From Undaria pinnatifida (lineage: Eukaryota > Sar > Phaeophyceae > Laminariales > Alariaceae), in assembly GCA_012845835.1 (NCBI GenBank), contig JABAKD010000011.1, forward strand, positions 7,440,381 through 7,504,380: a stretch of DNA of 64,000 bases, read 5' to 3'. The position numbers and the translations under genes were made by a program. Positions 1-11,075 of the stretch are shown piece after piece. Position 1 is the stretch's first letter. The number at the start of each line of letters is the position of its first letter. The notes under the pieces are model-generated. The model searched no databases, was not told the DNA's origin, and saw only the letters and a list, made by a program, of their open reading frames with translations.

Positions 1-499
1 AATGCCATACGAAGTGTGCAATGCGGCGGGGGTTCCGCGCCGTTTCCGTCTTGAGAGTTGAGAGCCGCGGCAGCCGACGGAGAGCAAGCAGGCCATGATT
101 TGATTCTACCACAAATACGAGTTACACCAGTATTTAGACAATACGTACGATAAACATCTCATAAACAACAGCAGTGAACATGGTACGGTGGTGGGCTCGT
201 AGGAGCCATATGACACGAGCACAGCATGCCGATACTCGTGCTGTTTGTTGCACGTTCTGCCTAGATAGCTGACATGATCTCATTATTATGCCTTTTTCGT
301 GGACATTCATGACCAAACGTACGACAGCAAATATGTCTAATGATGTAGGAAGTCGTAAAATTTCAATGCTGAGACTCCCTTCTCTCCCCGTTACCGCAAT
401 CACGGCAGCAGCTCTGTTGACTTCATTATCTGGTTGACAAATAAGAATAATCATTCCGCCGCGCCGATGAACCACAAGCGGTAAGCCGCATAAATGGGC

Positions 500-575
500 G
501 TTGGTTAACACCTTTGGAACTCCACCCACATTTTGACAACAAACAACTTGGAAATAATGTGGGATACACGTTTTT
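500..575 (-). repeat. Dispersed repeat family B, copy 1
   Basis: Read on the minus strand this carries the family's two signatures: a half like TCCCACA..ATTTCCAAG, then about 15 bases later GTGGGTGGAGTTCCAAAGG. The same two half-sites in the same order recur about ten more times in this window. Confidence 0.55.
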
Positions 576-1019
576 CAGCGGGAAAACGGCTAAACGTTAG
601 CGTGCCGTTCAGATTGCGCCTGATTGTGGCCGCTGGTTAATAGTTGAAATCCGGGAGCTTTGAACAGCCGCTTTTACAGCAGGTTCAGAGGGAAAATATA
701 TATCTAAGAAATTTTGTAGCGATTTCGCCTGATGAAACGATCCTCGGCCCGTGCTCGTATCACACGGACGTAATGTAGGGGGAAGAAAAAATATACTACT
801 CGTATGGCAAGTACGTGCTCTCGTCGAATTATGGAGCCATGCGCGGTTTCTTTGCTCACATTCTGCTCCTATTCCTCTTATACGCTGTTGTACCCGCATG
901 TGATACCTGGTGTTATGGTACAAGGTTTCTTCGCTGACACGCGATCCCAAGACATTTCGAAAACGTAAAGGGTTAATTGAGTGCGTTGGCTTCACCAAAC
1001 ATTTAGAGCAAACCATAAA

Positions 1020-1095
1020 CTCGTTTGAGCTGGTCAGTGTTGCTTGTCCTATTGCTTGCGCGGTGGCTACAGCAAAGTCTCTAGTTTTCAAAAAC
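1020..1095 (-). repeat. Dispersed repeat family A, 3' half
   Basis: The minus strand reads GCCACCGCGCAAGCAATAGG, then ACAAGCAACACTGACC and AGCTCAAACGAGTTTATGG. Closely related segments lie at about 8093-8160 and 32190-32255 on the plus strand. Confidence 0.55.
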
Positions 1096-1609
1096 TTTTT
1101 TGTACTATACCTGGCACCAGAGGGTACCTCGTATGAGCTCATAGCTCATATGACAGCTCATACCATGGTACCAAGTATCATACATACGAACGCCTGTATT
1201 CGCTCCTCGTCAACTTGCGACACCCCAGGGAGCGTTAGCCAACCACATCCCGACGGGGAAGCTCGCCCATGTACCATGTATACACAACGCAACTCCTCGC
1301 AAGCTCACGTGGTGGTGGCGTGCCTGGCCTGTCGCTGGCTGGGCGCTACGGCGCTCGCCGACCGCACGAGCGCGCTGCCGGCCATGGAGCTGACGGCCAC
1401 GGTGCCCATGCTTCGCATCATGGGGTTTGCGTAGAACCTGTTGCGTTTTGCGGCATCAGCGAGATGCACGATGTGACAGCTTCATGAGGGGTTTGTGGCA
1501 GTAGGCGGCAGAGATATCAGAAGGTTTACTCGTCATCGCATGCAGTAGAGAGAGCGAGGCAGTTCGTGGCGAGTCAAGCAACACCCTTTTCGGACTTCGC
1601 TTCACCCAC

Positions 1610-1665
1610 GCACGCTTTTCGGGAAAAACTGCCTGGAATAAGTCTGGGATACATTCGGCAGGCAG
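1610..1665 (-). repeat. Dispersed repeat family B, copy 2
   Basis: On the minus strand: a TATCCCAGACTTATTCCAGG half followed by GCGTGCGTGGGTGAAG. More diverged than the copies at 21.6 and 57.4 kb. Confidence 0.4.
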
Positions 1666-2440
1666 TAGAGACCGTCAAACTAAAACCGTTTTCGAGCTGC
1701 AGCTATTAATACGTTCTCGGGGACATCTAAACTACTTGGAATGAGTGAGGGATATATTTTGCAGCAAAAGAGGGCCGCCCCCGCCGCGCTTGGTGTGACA
1801 CCATCACTATCGTCCCGCAGGGCGTCACCGAGCACGCGGATCTGGGCAGAGCCGCAATATCACGTGAAGTACAGCGAGCTTTTGGTGCATGGCAGTGGCG
1901 GTTACCCCGCTCCTTACGAGTGCTGCCACAGATGCACACCACAACAGCAGCAGCGCTGGCAACAGCACCAGCAGCACCAGCAGCACCGGCACCAGCACCG
2001 GCAGGGAGCGTCCACTTCGTGCGTAAAACACGCACAAGTACATCTGTGGTGTTGTGCATGTAACAAACTGCTCGTTTGGCTTGCTGCGTGAACGTACTTT
2101 CGCTTCGTATTGCCCAAAGAGCCTATGCCACGGCTCACTCACCCGACGGAAGACCCGAAGAGGAAGAAGAGGTTAAGTACCGGCTTCATTGTGATGATGC
2201 GAGAAGCCGTCGGTGTACAGGCGGTATAGAGTGACGAGTGCCCAAGGGTGTTGTGTGAGTGCCCACGGGTGTAGTGTGAGTAAGTGCGCGAGATAAAAAT
2301 CTGATAAAAAAATACAAAAAAATACAATAAGAAGGGTTTTAAAGTACGTACGAGGCGTTTTATGTTGCGGGCAGGGGGGGATGGCGCTCGAGTTCACCCC
2401 ATCACTGCTCCGGTGTGTCGCAGAGCAGTGCTCGAAGAAG

Positions 2441-5400
2441 ATGGCGTTGCGCACGATAGGGGCGGTCGCGCGGAGCCTTTCCGCTCGACGAACATGTACG
2501 GCGCGAGAGGTGGCGGCCATTGGCGCGGCGAGGAGTCTCCACCGCTCTGTTCCTGCAGCAGACGGAGTGCACCCGCTGGGACAGGTGGGTCATTCATTGA
2601 GCGTGATAATGTGAGAATAGCAAGCGAGCCTAATTCCAGGCCCCTGTGCCGGTGCTCTGTGCTCTGTGGCTCAGTTGTGTGGCGCGATTGTTGTTTATTT
2701 TCTTGGTGGATCAACAGCACAATAGACAGTGGCGTGAGCAGGGCGTTTGATTTCATGGGAGTCCCGTACATGTGGTCACTGGGCAAGCGCGATCGATAGT
2801 ATGGTGGCACAGAAAACATGAGTGTTGTCCGTGTTATCCCTGATGTTACCTCACACTGAGCGTCGAATAGAGTACGCACACTTGTGTTGCCGCACAATGC
2901 ATATGATGATAAGGGGTGCACGCACACTTGCTGTACTGCTGTGATAGGGGATGGGTGCACTGCGACGTCATCGCCCATCGCTCGTCGCTCGTACACTGCT
3001 GTACCACTAACATTCGTGGTACGAGTATAGTCTATGCGTACAGCAGTAGTCCAGCAGACAGCAGAAGTTGGAAATGGGTTCTGACAGGTAACATACCGGC
3101 ACGAGTAGAGGATGCCGGAAAGCAAGAAGAGAACTCGACTGAAGTATAAATTCCCCAGTTTACTGAGGTTGTCTACGAGAATATATTGCAAAATTCTGAA
3201 GTTGTCGGTCTGTATGGCCATCTCACTATCTTTTTCAGTGTCTGTCCGTCCGTCTGTCTGCCTGTCTGTCTTTCTGTCTATCCGTCTGTCCGCCTGTCTG
3301 ATCGAATTGCTGCCTTGGTGCTGAAATTGGTAACCTCGTCCCAACACCCGGCCTAACGCAATTTGCAGTACACCGGGGAACAGCACGCGGCAACTCGTCG
3401 TTGGCGCTGCATTGCAGTTGATAACAAACGCGGCATGAACTTGTCTACATACGGATGGTAAACGTGTACTTGTACGTTTTTGCAAGGTTACCCTTCGGGA
3501 TGGGGTTTACTTGATATCCCGGGGGCAGTCGAAAAGGGGAGCACAGGCGTTCCAATGATATGTATGCCTATAATATTATATGAGCCAATGTTTGTGCTGC
3601 TGCCGCTGTATCTTCGTACACCTGATATGAGGTCCGACGATGTGTGCTGTGATCGTGGCCTTGGACTTGAAAATTTTGTCGTGGTTGGATCTCCTACGAT
3701 GCACCAACCACATACTCCGGAGTATATACACCGTGAATACTGGCACAAAGGCAAGAACTTGAAACACGGCTGTCGATGTACTGCTTTACCGCTGCTGCTG
3801 TGCTGCTGCTGTATACTGAATTTGTCGCTGCGGGGATGAGCAGCTGCTCTGGAAAGAACAACCCACCGCTCTTCTTGATCGCATTGTGTGTCTATGAGAA
3901 CACACTGCGGGGCTGAGCGGCTGCTTTCGAAAAATGCTATTCACCGCTCTGCTTGATCGTATTGTGTGCCTACGACAACATGTTGTCTACTCACACATAC
4001 CTGGTACAAACAGAAGCGCGCGCACATACACATACGCGCACCGTCTGTGGCTGTCGCAAAGGAAAGAGCTCACAGCGCGGCTATTGTTGTACCGTGACTG
4101 CCACAAGTACAGAGCCTTGAAGACCATGTATCATGCAGTACACAGCAGCAAAGCTAGAAAACAGCAGAGACATACCGATATGTGTTTCTATGGGATTGGC
4201 GAAACGAAGCAGGCAGTATGGGCCTTGCTCTGTGGGTCTTTCCCGGTGCGACTACCTCCCAGGTGCGAGGGGCACAGCCACTCGAGAAACAGTAGCTAGG
4301 TGTCAATCTCTCAAGCAGACGGACGAAGGCAGGCAGTTTTGGCGGGCGAGGTGTGTTACGTGTTCAGTGCGAGGTGTGCATCAGAAGACGCCGAACGGCT
4401 AGATGCAATAGATACGTGTTATGCTCGACAGATGTGCTGCTGCTGACTGTATACTATGTAGCTGCGTTGTAGCAGACAGCAGAACAGGTAAAAGCAATTG
4501 GACTGATGTAAGACCGGAGCGGGCTACTGAAAAATATTTTCAAAAAGTGAGGTTTTCCATTCACCTACTTGTCTCAGCGAGGCAGAACGCAACCTCTTGA
4601 ACTAGACGCCAGCGACGCTGAGTGCTCAAGAGCACCGCCAAGGAGCCCGGCCGGGATCCAGACATGCGTCGTAATGTAACGATGGCGCCCTTGCTTGCCC
4701 CGCAGCCGAAAGCGCAAGAAAAAACTTCGGCCGCCGAAGAACGGCATGCCAAAAAGAGTGCATATTTTGCAGAGACATATACGATCGAATATAGTTGTGT
4801 AATCGTGTAGTCTACTCGTTTATCATACATAATCGTGCAACAAGCTCCATCGAGGAAGCAACCGCGACATCCGTGAGAAAGGCCTTGCCCAAGTCTTGAC
4901 GTGCACCCCCTTGCACAGACACGCACCATATCACAGCATATGAGTACGTAGCAAGTACGGGGTGCAGGTGCTTTCGTTTCAACGTGTGTTCGTGCTGTTC
5001 GAAACAAGCAGCTGTACATAGTAAGGGTATACCGAGGGTATCGGCCGTGTCGGACGAGTTTGTAGAATGTAGCTGGCACAGGGCCTTCGAATACTCGTCG
5101 CATAGCCTGTCAGCTGTTACCGCCGTCTGCTACCGGTACGCATCGTAGAAGGTAAAGTTGTGGCGGTAGGTCGATTTGCCCTTGGGACGTGCGGCCACCT
5201 TCGATTGAAACCGTGGAGTTTGAAAAGCGATGTGCTCGGGCACAGGACGCGTCGTTACAGCAAGTTAGTCCGGTTTTCTGCGATTCATTTCTTCCATTTG
5301 GGCGCATACAGAGAGTAGGGGCGCTGATGCATGACGGCGAGATCGAACTTTTTTTTTTTCTGTTAAGAACCAAATCCGAGTCTAGTCCCAAGTGCTTCGT

Positions 5401-5921
5401 TCCCAAAACGCGAGTAGGTGCATCTCCGAAGGGGTGAAGGGTGGAGGCCTAGACGGTGAATACCAGGTGTGTCCCTCACCGCACAACCCTGATGTCCCCC
5501 CGGCCGTGTATCAGGTGTTGTTTTTGTTGTTGCCCTCACAATGACTTATCGCAATGATATCGGTAGTACCGCCGCCCAGACCCTTCCTACGCAAAACCCG
5601 ACCACCCCCCATCTTGCAACATCTGTGACCACCGCTTGTCCAAAAGGCCGCTGATGGTAAAAAACCCTACGTTGAGATGGAAAGCAAAAGTGGTGATAAA
5701 AAACAAACAAAACCGAAAACAACAAGCGTACGACAACACGCCTGCCTTGACTTCTCTTGCAGCACAAAGACACTCCGGACAACAACGAGGAAACGTTTTT
5801 CGACTTCACGGACGAGAACTACGAGAGGGTGGAGAAGATTATGGCCAAGTACCCCGCCAACTACCGCCAGGCGTCCATCATCCCGCTGCTTGACTTGGCG
5901 CAGAGGCAGGCAAGGCCTCGC

Positions 5922-5964
<43 letters not shown>

Positions 5965-6350
5965 CGTCGTTGTTGTTATCGTTGTTGGTGTTGGTGCTGT
6001 TGTCGCTCATGTTGTCTTCAAATCACCCCGTTATTTTTACCCGACGACACGCAGCACACACAGTGCCCGCAATAGTTCTCCATCTTATGCATAGGGAAAT
6101 TCAATCTTTGTGGTCACAGACTACAAGATTGAGATTACATACACATCGTAAATGAAACGAGGTGAGCAACTGATCGCCATGTCTGTAAAACATTAAACCT
6201 CCCGTCAGGTATGTTTTTCCTCAACACGTTTTTTGAACCTCTCTTGAAGCACGTCATATCGATTTACGTCTACCTCTTATTCTGCCTGTTTACCTACTCG
6301 CTTGCTTACCTGCTTTCCTGCGTTCCGGTTTTACTGCTTTCCTGTCTGCC

Positions 6351-6407
<57 letters not shown>

Positions 6408-9102
6408 CTTACTTGCTTGCTTACCTCCTTGGCTGCTTACTTGCTTGCTTACCTTCTTGGCTGCTTACCTACCCGACCTTGCAGCACGGAGGCTGGCTGC
6501 CTCTAGCGGCCATGGAGAAGGTTGCTAAGATCGTGGGGCAGCACGAGATGAAAGTCTACGAGGTGGCGACGTTTTACACCATGTTCAACCGCGAGAAGCG
6601 CGGGAAGCACTTCATCCAGCTCTGCGGCACGACGCCATGCATGGTGTGCGGGTCGGAGGACATCAAGAAGACGATCACGGAAGAGCTCGGCATCAAAAAC
6701 GGGGGTGAGGCTTAGACGACGCCCGAAACGCTGTTTTGGAGGTCAACGAAATAAAAACCTAAAGCAACAGAAACGACGGCGACGACAATCAACAAAAACT
6801 GAAAAAACTAAGAAAACTAAGAGAGAACACTTCGGAAAAAAAATTGAACTTGAACTAAAAAAGAGCGGGGAAAACGCAAAAAAACAAACACAAAAACAAA
6901 TACAGACACAAACACAACACAAATATATATATATGTAGCTCACGCAGTTTATCCCCAACAAGAGAGGGCACTCCTAAACGTGTCAATTCGCTTGTCGTTC
7001 ACCGGGTATATTTCGGGTTTAGACCATGTGTTGCTCGATGAATTTCGCTGCTCTCTTGCCATCCTTAGCCCGCCAAGTGCTATTTGATATGATCCCCTTA
7101 CGCCCGCCGCTGTTTACGCGGCTCTCAGGCACAACGAAGGACGGTTTGTTTACCCTTCTGGAGGTGGAATGCCTCGGAGCCTGCGCGAACGCGCCGATGG
7201 TGCAGGTATGTGCAATGAACGGGTCTGTTCGCTGCTCAACTTGGGCGCCTATGATACGCATTATTTTGCTGCGCTTTCTTGCTTGTTCCGCACGTTGATT
7301 GGGTAGCAACACTGAGACGGGCTTTACTAACCCTCTATGAGTAGACCGCTGCGTACATATTCACGTAACCAGGAGCAGGTGTAAATTGATACATGCTTCC
7401 CCACGGGACTCTGGTGGAATGCGGTTGGGACTTGAGACGTCTAGTTGTACGCTAGGCGCTGCTTGCTTGCCTGCTTTCCTTTGCTACCGGGCTAAATATT
7501 TGGGTACTGCTGTGCCATCGCTCCGTGTGTCAATGTATACGACAACTCCCCCCTCCATTTTCACGCCACCTGTTTTATGTTGTTTGTTGTTGCGTGTGTG
7601 TGTTTTTTCTCTCGTTCACTCGAAGATTAACGACGACTACTTCGAGTGCCTGACGCCCAAGACGATGAAGGAGCTCATTGCCGCGTGCAAAAAGGGAGAG
7701 AAGCCGGAGATGGGCCGGTGGGGCAGCCTGCCGCTTAACGGACAAGTCAGCTGCGAGGGTGAGTGCAACGATAGCGACGGTATCCGTTGAAATGCTTGAC
7801 GTTGGCCCGGCGTGTCCACATTAGCATTGCGTCTTTGTTTGTTTTATGATGTTGCCTTTTTATATTGTGAAAAATACCCGCGTACCTGGTAGCTTCCTGG
7901 CTGTAAGGTGTCGACGTATTCTGACCCCAGATAGCAAGACGCACAGAGTGCAAGACTCCTCTTTGGGATGGAATTGGTTTGAAATCCCGGGGTTGTCGCA
8001 AGTTGAGGAGGGGGGAAGACAGGCGTTACTATTAGCTACTCGTATGTAACACTTGAAAAGAAATATAAAAATGCTGATGAAAAAATGGTTAGCCGCCGCG
8101 CAAGTAATCGGGCAAGTAACGCCGACCAGCCCAAACGAATTTATAGTTCAGTCTTAGCTTTTTTGTTTTGTTTTTTACTGATGTTCATGCCCGCGGCGAA
8201 AACATCATACTACTGACGCCTGACCACCAAGTCGCAAAGCGCTGGTGCTGAGCGTTATCTGTACAATTTTCAGTTTCGATGTGCAAAAAGAATGGCCGCC
8301 GATGGAAGCGAGTTCACCCTTGTCCGTCCTTCCATCCGTTCTTCCCTCGGTCCTTCCGTGCGTCGACCTCTTGGTGTTGTGTATACAGTTATTAATAGTG
8401 GGGTGTTTAAGAGCGTACATACTATGAGAAAACGGAGTTAAGAGCGGTCAAGTTGGCTTGTCACGTATAGTGAATCCTACACTAAAACCTATATGATTGC
8501 CCAATCTGAAATAAGAGCGGTCGGTCACATGTGCCTGTTCCGAAGGGCTCGTCAATGGAGTACCCCAATGTAACTCTATTTTTGTGAAACGTATGGTTGT
8601 GCGATTGATGTTTTTTCTTTCTTTGCATTCGACAGTGAGCAGTGCATAATTCATTCCAATGATGTAGGACGAATGCACGTGTCCGTTTTCGGCGCGGTAC
8701 ATACCGTCAGTTGTGGTCCCTCATTATTAATAGTGAGGTGTCTTGCCAAACGACGATGCCCGCACTAAAGCGGCACCGCTGCACTATCCCCCGACATGAT
8801 GCAGTACAACAATACTACTCTGTAGGACTGAGCAATATCGTGACAAGCGATATTGCTCAGCCCTACACTGGGGCACCGCACTATAGGGTACCGCACTATA
8901 AAAACACGGGACCAGGACTGAAACGCAAAAGCTGATACAGTACACCGAACACCACCGCTCTCTGTGTAATTCGCGCGCATGTACAGGACCGCACGGCAAG
9001 ACGTCCCTCGAGGGAGAGCCGACGGGGCCCGGATTCATGATGAGGAAGGACCTGGAGAAGAAGGTCGACCCAGCCTCGGTCAAGGAGCACATGTGCTACT
9101 AA
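2441..9102 (+). CDS. NDUFV2: NADH:ubiquinone oxidoreductase 24-kDa subunit, mitochondrial (complex I)
   Basis: Nuclear gene for the [2Fe-2S] (N1a) subunit of the complex I peripheral arm, acting in the mitochondrial matrix in NADH oxidation. Six exons: 2441-2584, 5763-5909, 6485-6704, 7129-7205, 7626-7758, 8987-9102. Phases agree throughout and give about 278 residues, against 249 in human. Exon 1 encodes an Arg/Ser/Ala-rich presequence ([17 protein letters not shown]) typical of a transit peptide. An in-frame ATG at 2381 would add 20 residues, and I prefer 2441 because the presequence starts cleanly there. Exon 2 begins [15 protein letters not shown], a family hallmark. Exon 3 holds [11 protein letters not shown] and cluster ligands CGTTPC (about residues 144 and 149). 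Exon 4 holds ECLGAC (185 and 189). The last exon ends in KEHMCY and TAA. Intron 2 is GC-AG (CAG/GCAAGG). Introns are rich in repeats. Confidence 0.93.
3090..3320 (+). repeat. Degenerate CTGTCCGT-type simple repeat in NDUFV2 intron 1
   Basis: About 3235-3300 is a run of imperfect CTGT/CCGT tetramers. It opens long but meaningless frames on both strands and lies inside intron 1. Confidence 0.6.
3481..3560 (+). repeat. Dispersed repeat family A, 5' half
   Basis: CCTTCGGGATGGGGTTTACT, then GATATCCCGGGGGCAGTCG and ACAGGCGTT. Related copies at about 7948-8035 and 32094-32165, each having the FGGGATG..TTTGA..TCCCGGGG order at DNA level. Confidence 0.55.
5370..5440 (+). repeat. Dispersed repeat family B, copy 3 (NDUFV2 intron 1)
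   Basis: Contains AGTCTAGTCCCAAGTGCTTC, then GTTCCCAAAACGCGAGTAGG and a GAAGGGGTGAAG end. It matches the order of half-sites in the other copies. Confidence 0.5.
5921..5975 (+). repeat. (GTT)n microsatellite directly after the exon 2 donor
   Basis: TTG/GTT triplets begin about 12 bases after the GC donor of NDUFV2 intron 2. They continue for about 45 bases before decaying into TCG/TTG variants. Confidence 0.85.
6350..6480 (+). repeat. (CTGC)n tract and decayed TTGCTTGC repeats before exon 3
   Basis: About 15 near-perfect CTGC tetramers (6350-6412), followed by degenerate CTTGCTTACC units, run up to the acceptor at 6483-6484. The tract also supplies the pyrimidine-rich stretch of the 3' splice site. 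Confidence 0.85.
7948..8160 (+). repeat. Dispersed repeat family A, near-complete copy (NDUFV2 intron 5)
   Basis: The 5' half (CTTTGGGATGGAATTGGTTT, TCCCGGGGTTGTCGCAAG, ACAGGCGTT) and the 3' half (GCCGCCGCGCAAGTAATCGG, CCGACCAGCCCAAACGAA) lie about 60 bases apart. The copy at 32094-32255 has the same layout, so the two halves belong to one element of about 200 bp. Confidence 0.6.
8821..8867. other. Near-perfect 20-bp hairpin with 7-nt loop
   Basis: The left stem TGTAGGACTGAGCAATATCG (8821-8840) pairs with 8848-8867 at 19 of 20 positions, around the loop TGACAAG. It lies in NDUFV2 intron 5, 120 bp upstream of the last exon. The flanks also carry related GCACCGC..CACTAT motifs, so it may be a small inverted-repeat element. 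No function can be read off. Confidence 0.85.
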
Positions 9103-9109
9103 CAGCGGT

Positions 9110-9250
9110 CACTCGTCGCGAAGGGAGGAGGGGGTGTACTCAGTATTGTGCATGGCCGTAGTCTTGAGACCCAGACCCTCGCATCCCTACCATGCCGGAA
9201 CGGAGCACGTCAGGTTTTCACCGACCAGGCAGACATTGCTTGCATCAAAT
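9110..9250 (+). repeat. Dispersed repeat family C, internally deleted copy
   Basis: Runs from GGGGGTGTACTCAGT through GTGCATGGCCGTAGTC and GCATCCCTACCATG to TTCACCGACCAGGCAGACAT. The fuller copy at 36280-36475 has the same order. It begins within 10 bases of the NDUFV2 stop codon region. Confidence 0.6.
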
Positions 9251-9284
9251 CGCGATGGCGGGCGGCGGGGTTGGAAGGAAGGGT

Positions 9285-9350
9285 TGTCACGCTATTGAAG
9301 GAACACATGTGCTACTACTGAGAACCGTAGTCACAACGAAGGGGATTAGA
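9285..9350 (+). repeat. Degenerate copy of the NDUFV2 last-exon end
   Basis: Contains AAGGAACACATGTGCTACTA followed by GTAGTCACAACGAAGGGG. The true exon end at 9083-9125 reads AAGGAGCACATGTGCTACTA followed by GGTCACTCGTCGCGAAGGG. It lies about 205 bp downstream of its source and cannot itself encode the terminus. Confidence 0.7.
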
Positions 9351-9574
9351 GGGGAGGGTTGTACCACGCTACAGCGAAACGGTGCGAAACAGGGGATGAT
9401 TTATGCCCACGCCTCTGTATCGGACTTAGGAGCGAAGAGCGGCCACGGGGTGGGATGAAGTTGACGGAAGGCGTTTTTGTCTCGGTGTGCCTGGCGATCT
9501 TGGGGGCGAGTCCTGCCTCTGATTTATCAGTGGAACCTCCCTCCCCATCTTGGCCAATCCCCCCCCCCCAAGGA

Positions 9575-9660
9575 ATGGTGCTTCGTCGTGGATGGGATGC
9601 GTAGTTAATAGTGACTGAGGCAAGCAACAAATGAGTACGCCTTCCCCCCCCCACCCCCCC
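9575..9660 (-). repeat. Dispersed repeat family C, 5' half, ending in a poly-C run
   Basis: The plus strand reads AATGGTGCTTCGTCGTGGAT, GATGCGTAGTTAATAGTGAC and AAGCAACAAATGAGTACGCC, then a C-rich tract. It is the reverse orientation of 28285-28375 and the same orientation as 43555-43663. Confidence 0.6.
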
Positions 9661-10731
9661 CCACCCCCTTGTCACTCCAAGCATGACCATGACGACGATG
9701 GAGGCGATTTTTTTCGTTCTGCGTATCACGTGTAAGCGCCCCGCGGTGTGCTGGGTACGGTGGCCATCGGGATGTTGGGGAGATACATCAGTACTGCTAG
9801 TAGATGGCTGTGTGTGGCTTTGCTGATGTGCCCGTCGATCGCCCTCTGCTCTGTGTATTAGTCCAGCGGCTGTCGATAGTGCCGTTGTAACGTGTAAGGG
9901 CCTCTGGTGAAGTCAATGTGGCATGGGCCGTGGCATCAGAGGGAGGGGAGGGGGAGAGGGAGGGGGCTGGTGAGAGGGGGGGGGGGGGGGGGGTATTTTT
10001 ATGCCGGTGAGGCGTGCGTTGCCTTGCCTTGCCGGGTACTGACATTCCTTATATGTTTTCAATCGAGCCGGGCATGGTGAGGATCGATATCATAAGCGCG
10101 GCGCAGAGAGCTGTTAGCTTGCCGTGCATGCGCGGGCAGCTGCCGACGACGGAGAAATACAGGGACGCGTCATCCGTCGTACCGGCCGTCGTTAACCCGG
10201 CGTGCTCTTGATTCTTGTCAAATGGCTCTGATTACAATGGAAGGGGAAGGCAAACCCGCGAGAGCTTCCCCAGATGCGAGCGACCGCACGCCTTTTAATC
10301 GTCGAGGAGAAAGAACACAAACCGTGAGGAAACAAAAATGTGAAGGCAACACAAACGTTAAGGAAAATATCACGATTTACGTATTCCTGTTTGTGTTTAT
10401 TTTTACACTGCAAGCAGAAAACAAGCGGTCCGTGCCCATCGTAGGTGGACGGCCGCATGATGCATATTCGGGTCACTTGCTGCTCGCTTTTCTCGATTTT
10501 TTTCAATGGGAACCTTGGTGTTGGTGTGTTGTGTTGTTGGGAATGCACCCGCTGGCTAAAGCAGGCACCACCACGTGTCCGAGACACGCTCCCAGCTCAT
10601 GATCCCCGCGCTCCAGAAGGTTTGTTGGTTTCCGTAGGTTATTTCGTCTTGCTTCTTGTCCCACGACAGGTTCGGACCAAGAACCAACACCAGCAAGATC
10701 GGTTCAAACTGTTTATACTGTCAGGAATTAC

Positions 10732-10800
10732 GGCTTGACCCAGCTTCGACAAAATCGTCGATAGTCCGAAGTAACTCTTCATTCCGAGGAAAAACAAGCT
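10732..10800 (+). repeat. Dispersed repeat family E fragment
   Basis: GACCCAGCTTCGACAAAAT, GATAGTCCGAAGTAACTC and CATTCCGAGGAAA match the copies at 35.45-36.0 kb but lack the telomere-like tail seen there. Confidence 0.5.
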
Positions 10801-10864
10801 GAGTAGGAATCACGATACAGCGTTGGACGCGTGCAGGTAGCGCTTTTCGTCTGAAATATTTTCT

Positions 10865-11075
10865 GAACGACGGGGCTCCTTAACCCAAAATCGTCGGGAA
10901 AAAAATAAATAATAGGGCGTTTTTTCATTTTTATCGTCATTTACCTAGACCATGGGATTTTTCATCCGGTCAGCAGTTTTAGTTTTCTCCAAAAATCGAT
11001 TTTTGGGTCAGGAAGGACATGATAACATGTCTTAAAATCCTAAAGTGAGGAACTCCGAAAAATGGTGGTGTATCT
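10865..11075 (+). repeat. Dispersed repeat family D, copy 1
   Basis: GACGGGGCTCCTTAACCCAA, then ACCTAGACCATGGGATTTTT and CCTAAAGTGAGGAACTCC. The order is shared with 22075-22260 and, on the other strand, with 34450-34645 and 34685-34815. Confidence 0.65.

Larger units (their letters stand above)
1..2380. other. Repeat-rich spacer upstream of the complex I gene
   Basis: I recognise no convincing gene here. Open frames of 100-180 codons occur on both strands but overlap each other, lack a family resemblance and run through dispersed repeats. The block holds two minus-strand copies of repeat family B (about 500-575 and 1610-1665) and the 3' half of repeat family A on the minus strand (about 1020-1095). 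A minus-strand stretch at about 1295-1470 (reading RFYANPMMRSMGTVAVSSMA) has an open frame ending at a GTGAGC donor-like site and could be an orphan exon, but nothing around it supports a gene. Confidence 0.5.

Noticed and set aside
910-1434. 174-codon plus-strand frame as a gene
   Set aside because: Overlaps a minus-strand family A repeat and a competing minus frame. No recognisable motif.
2394-3485. 363-codon minus-strand frame opposite NDUFV2 exon 1 and intron 1
   Set aside because: Runs through a simple repeat and a family A boundary and antisense to a good transit peptide. No family resemblance.
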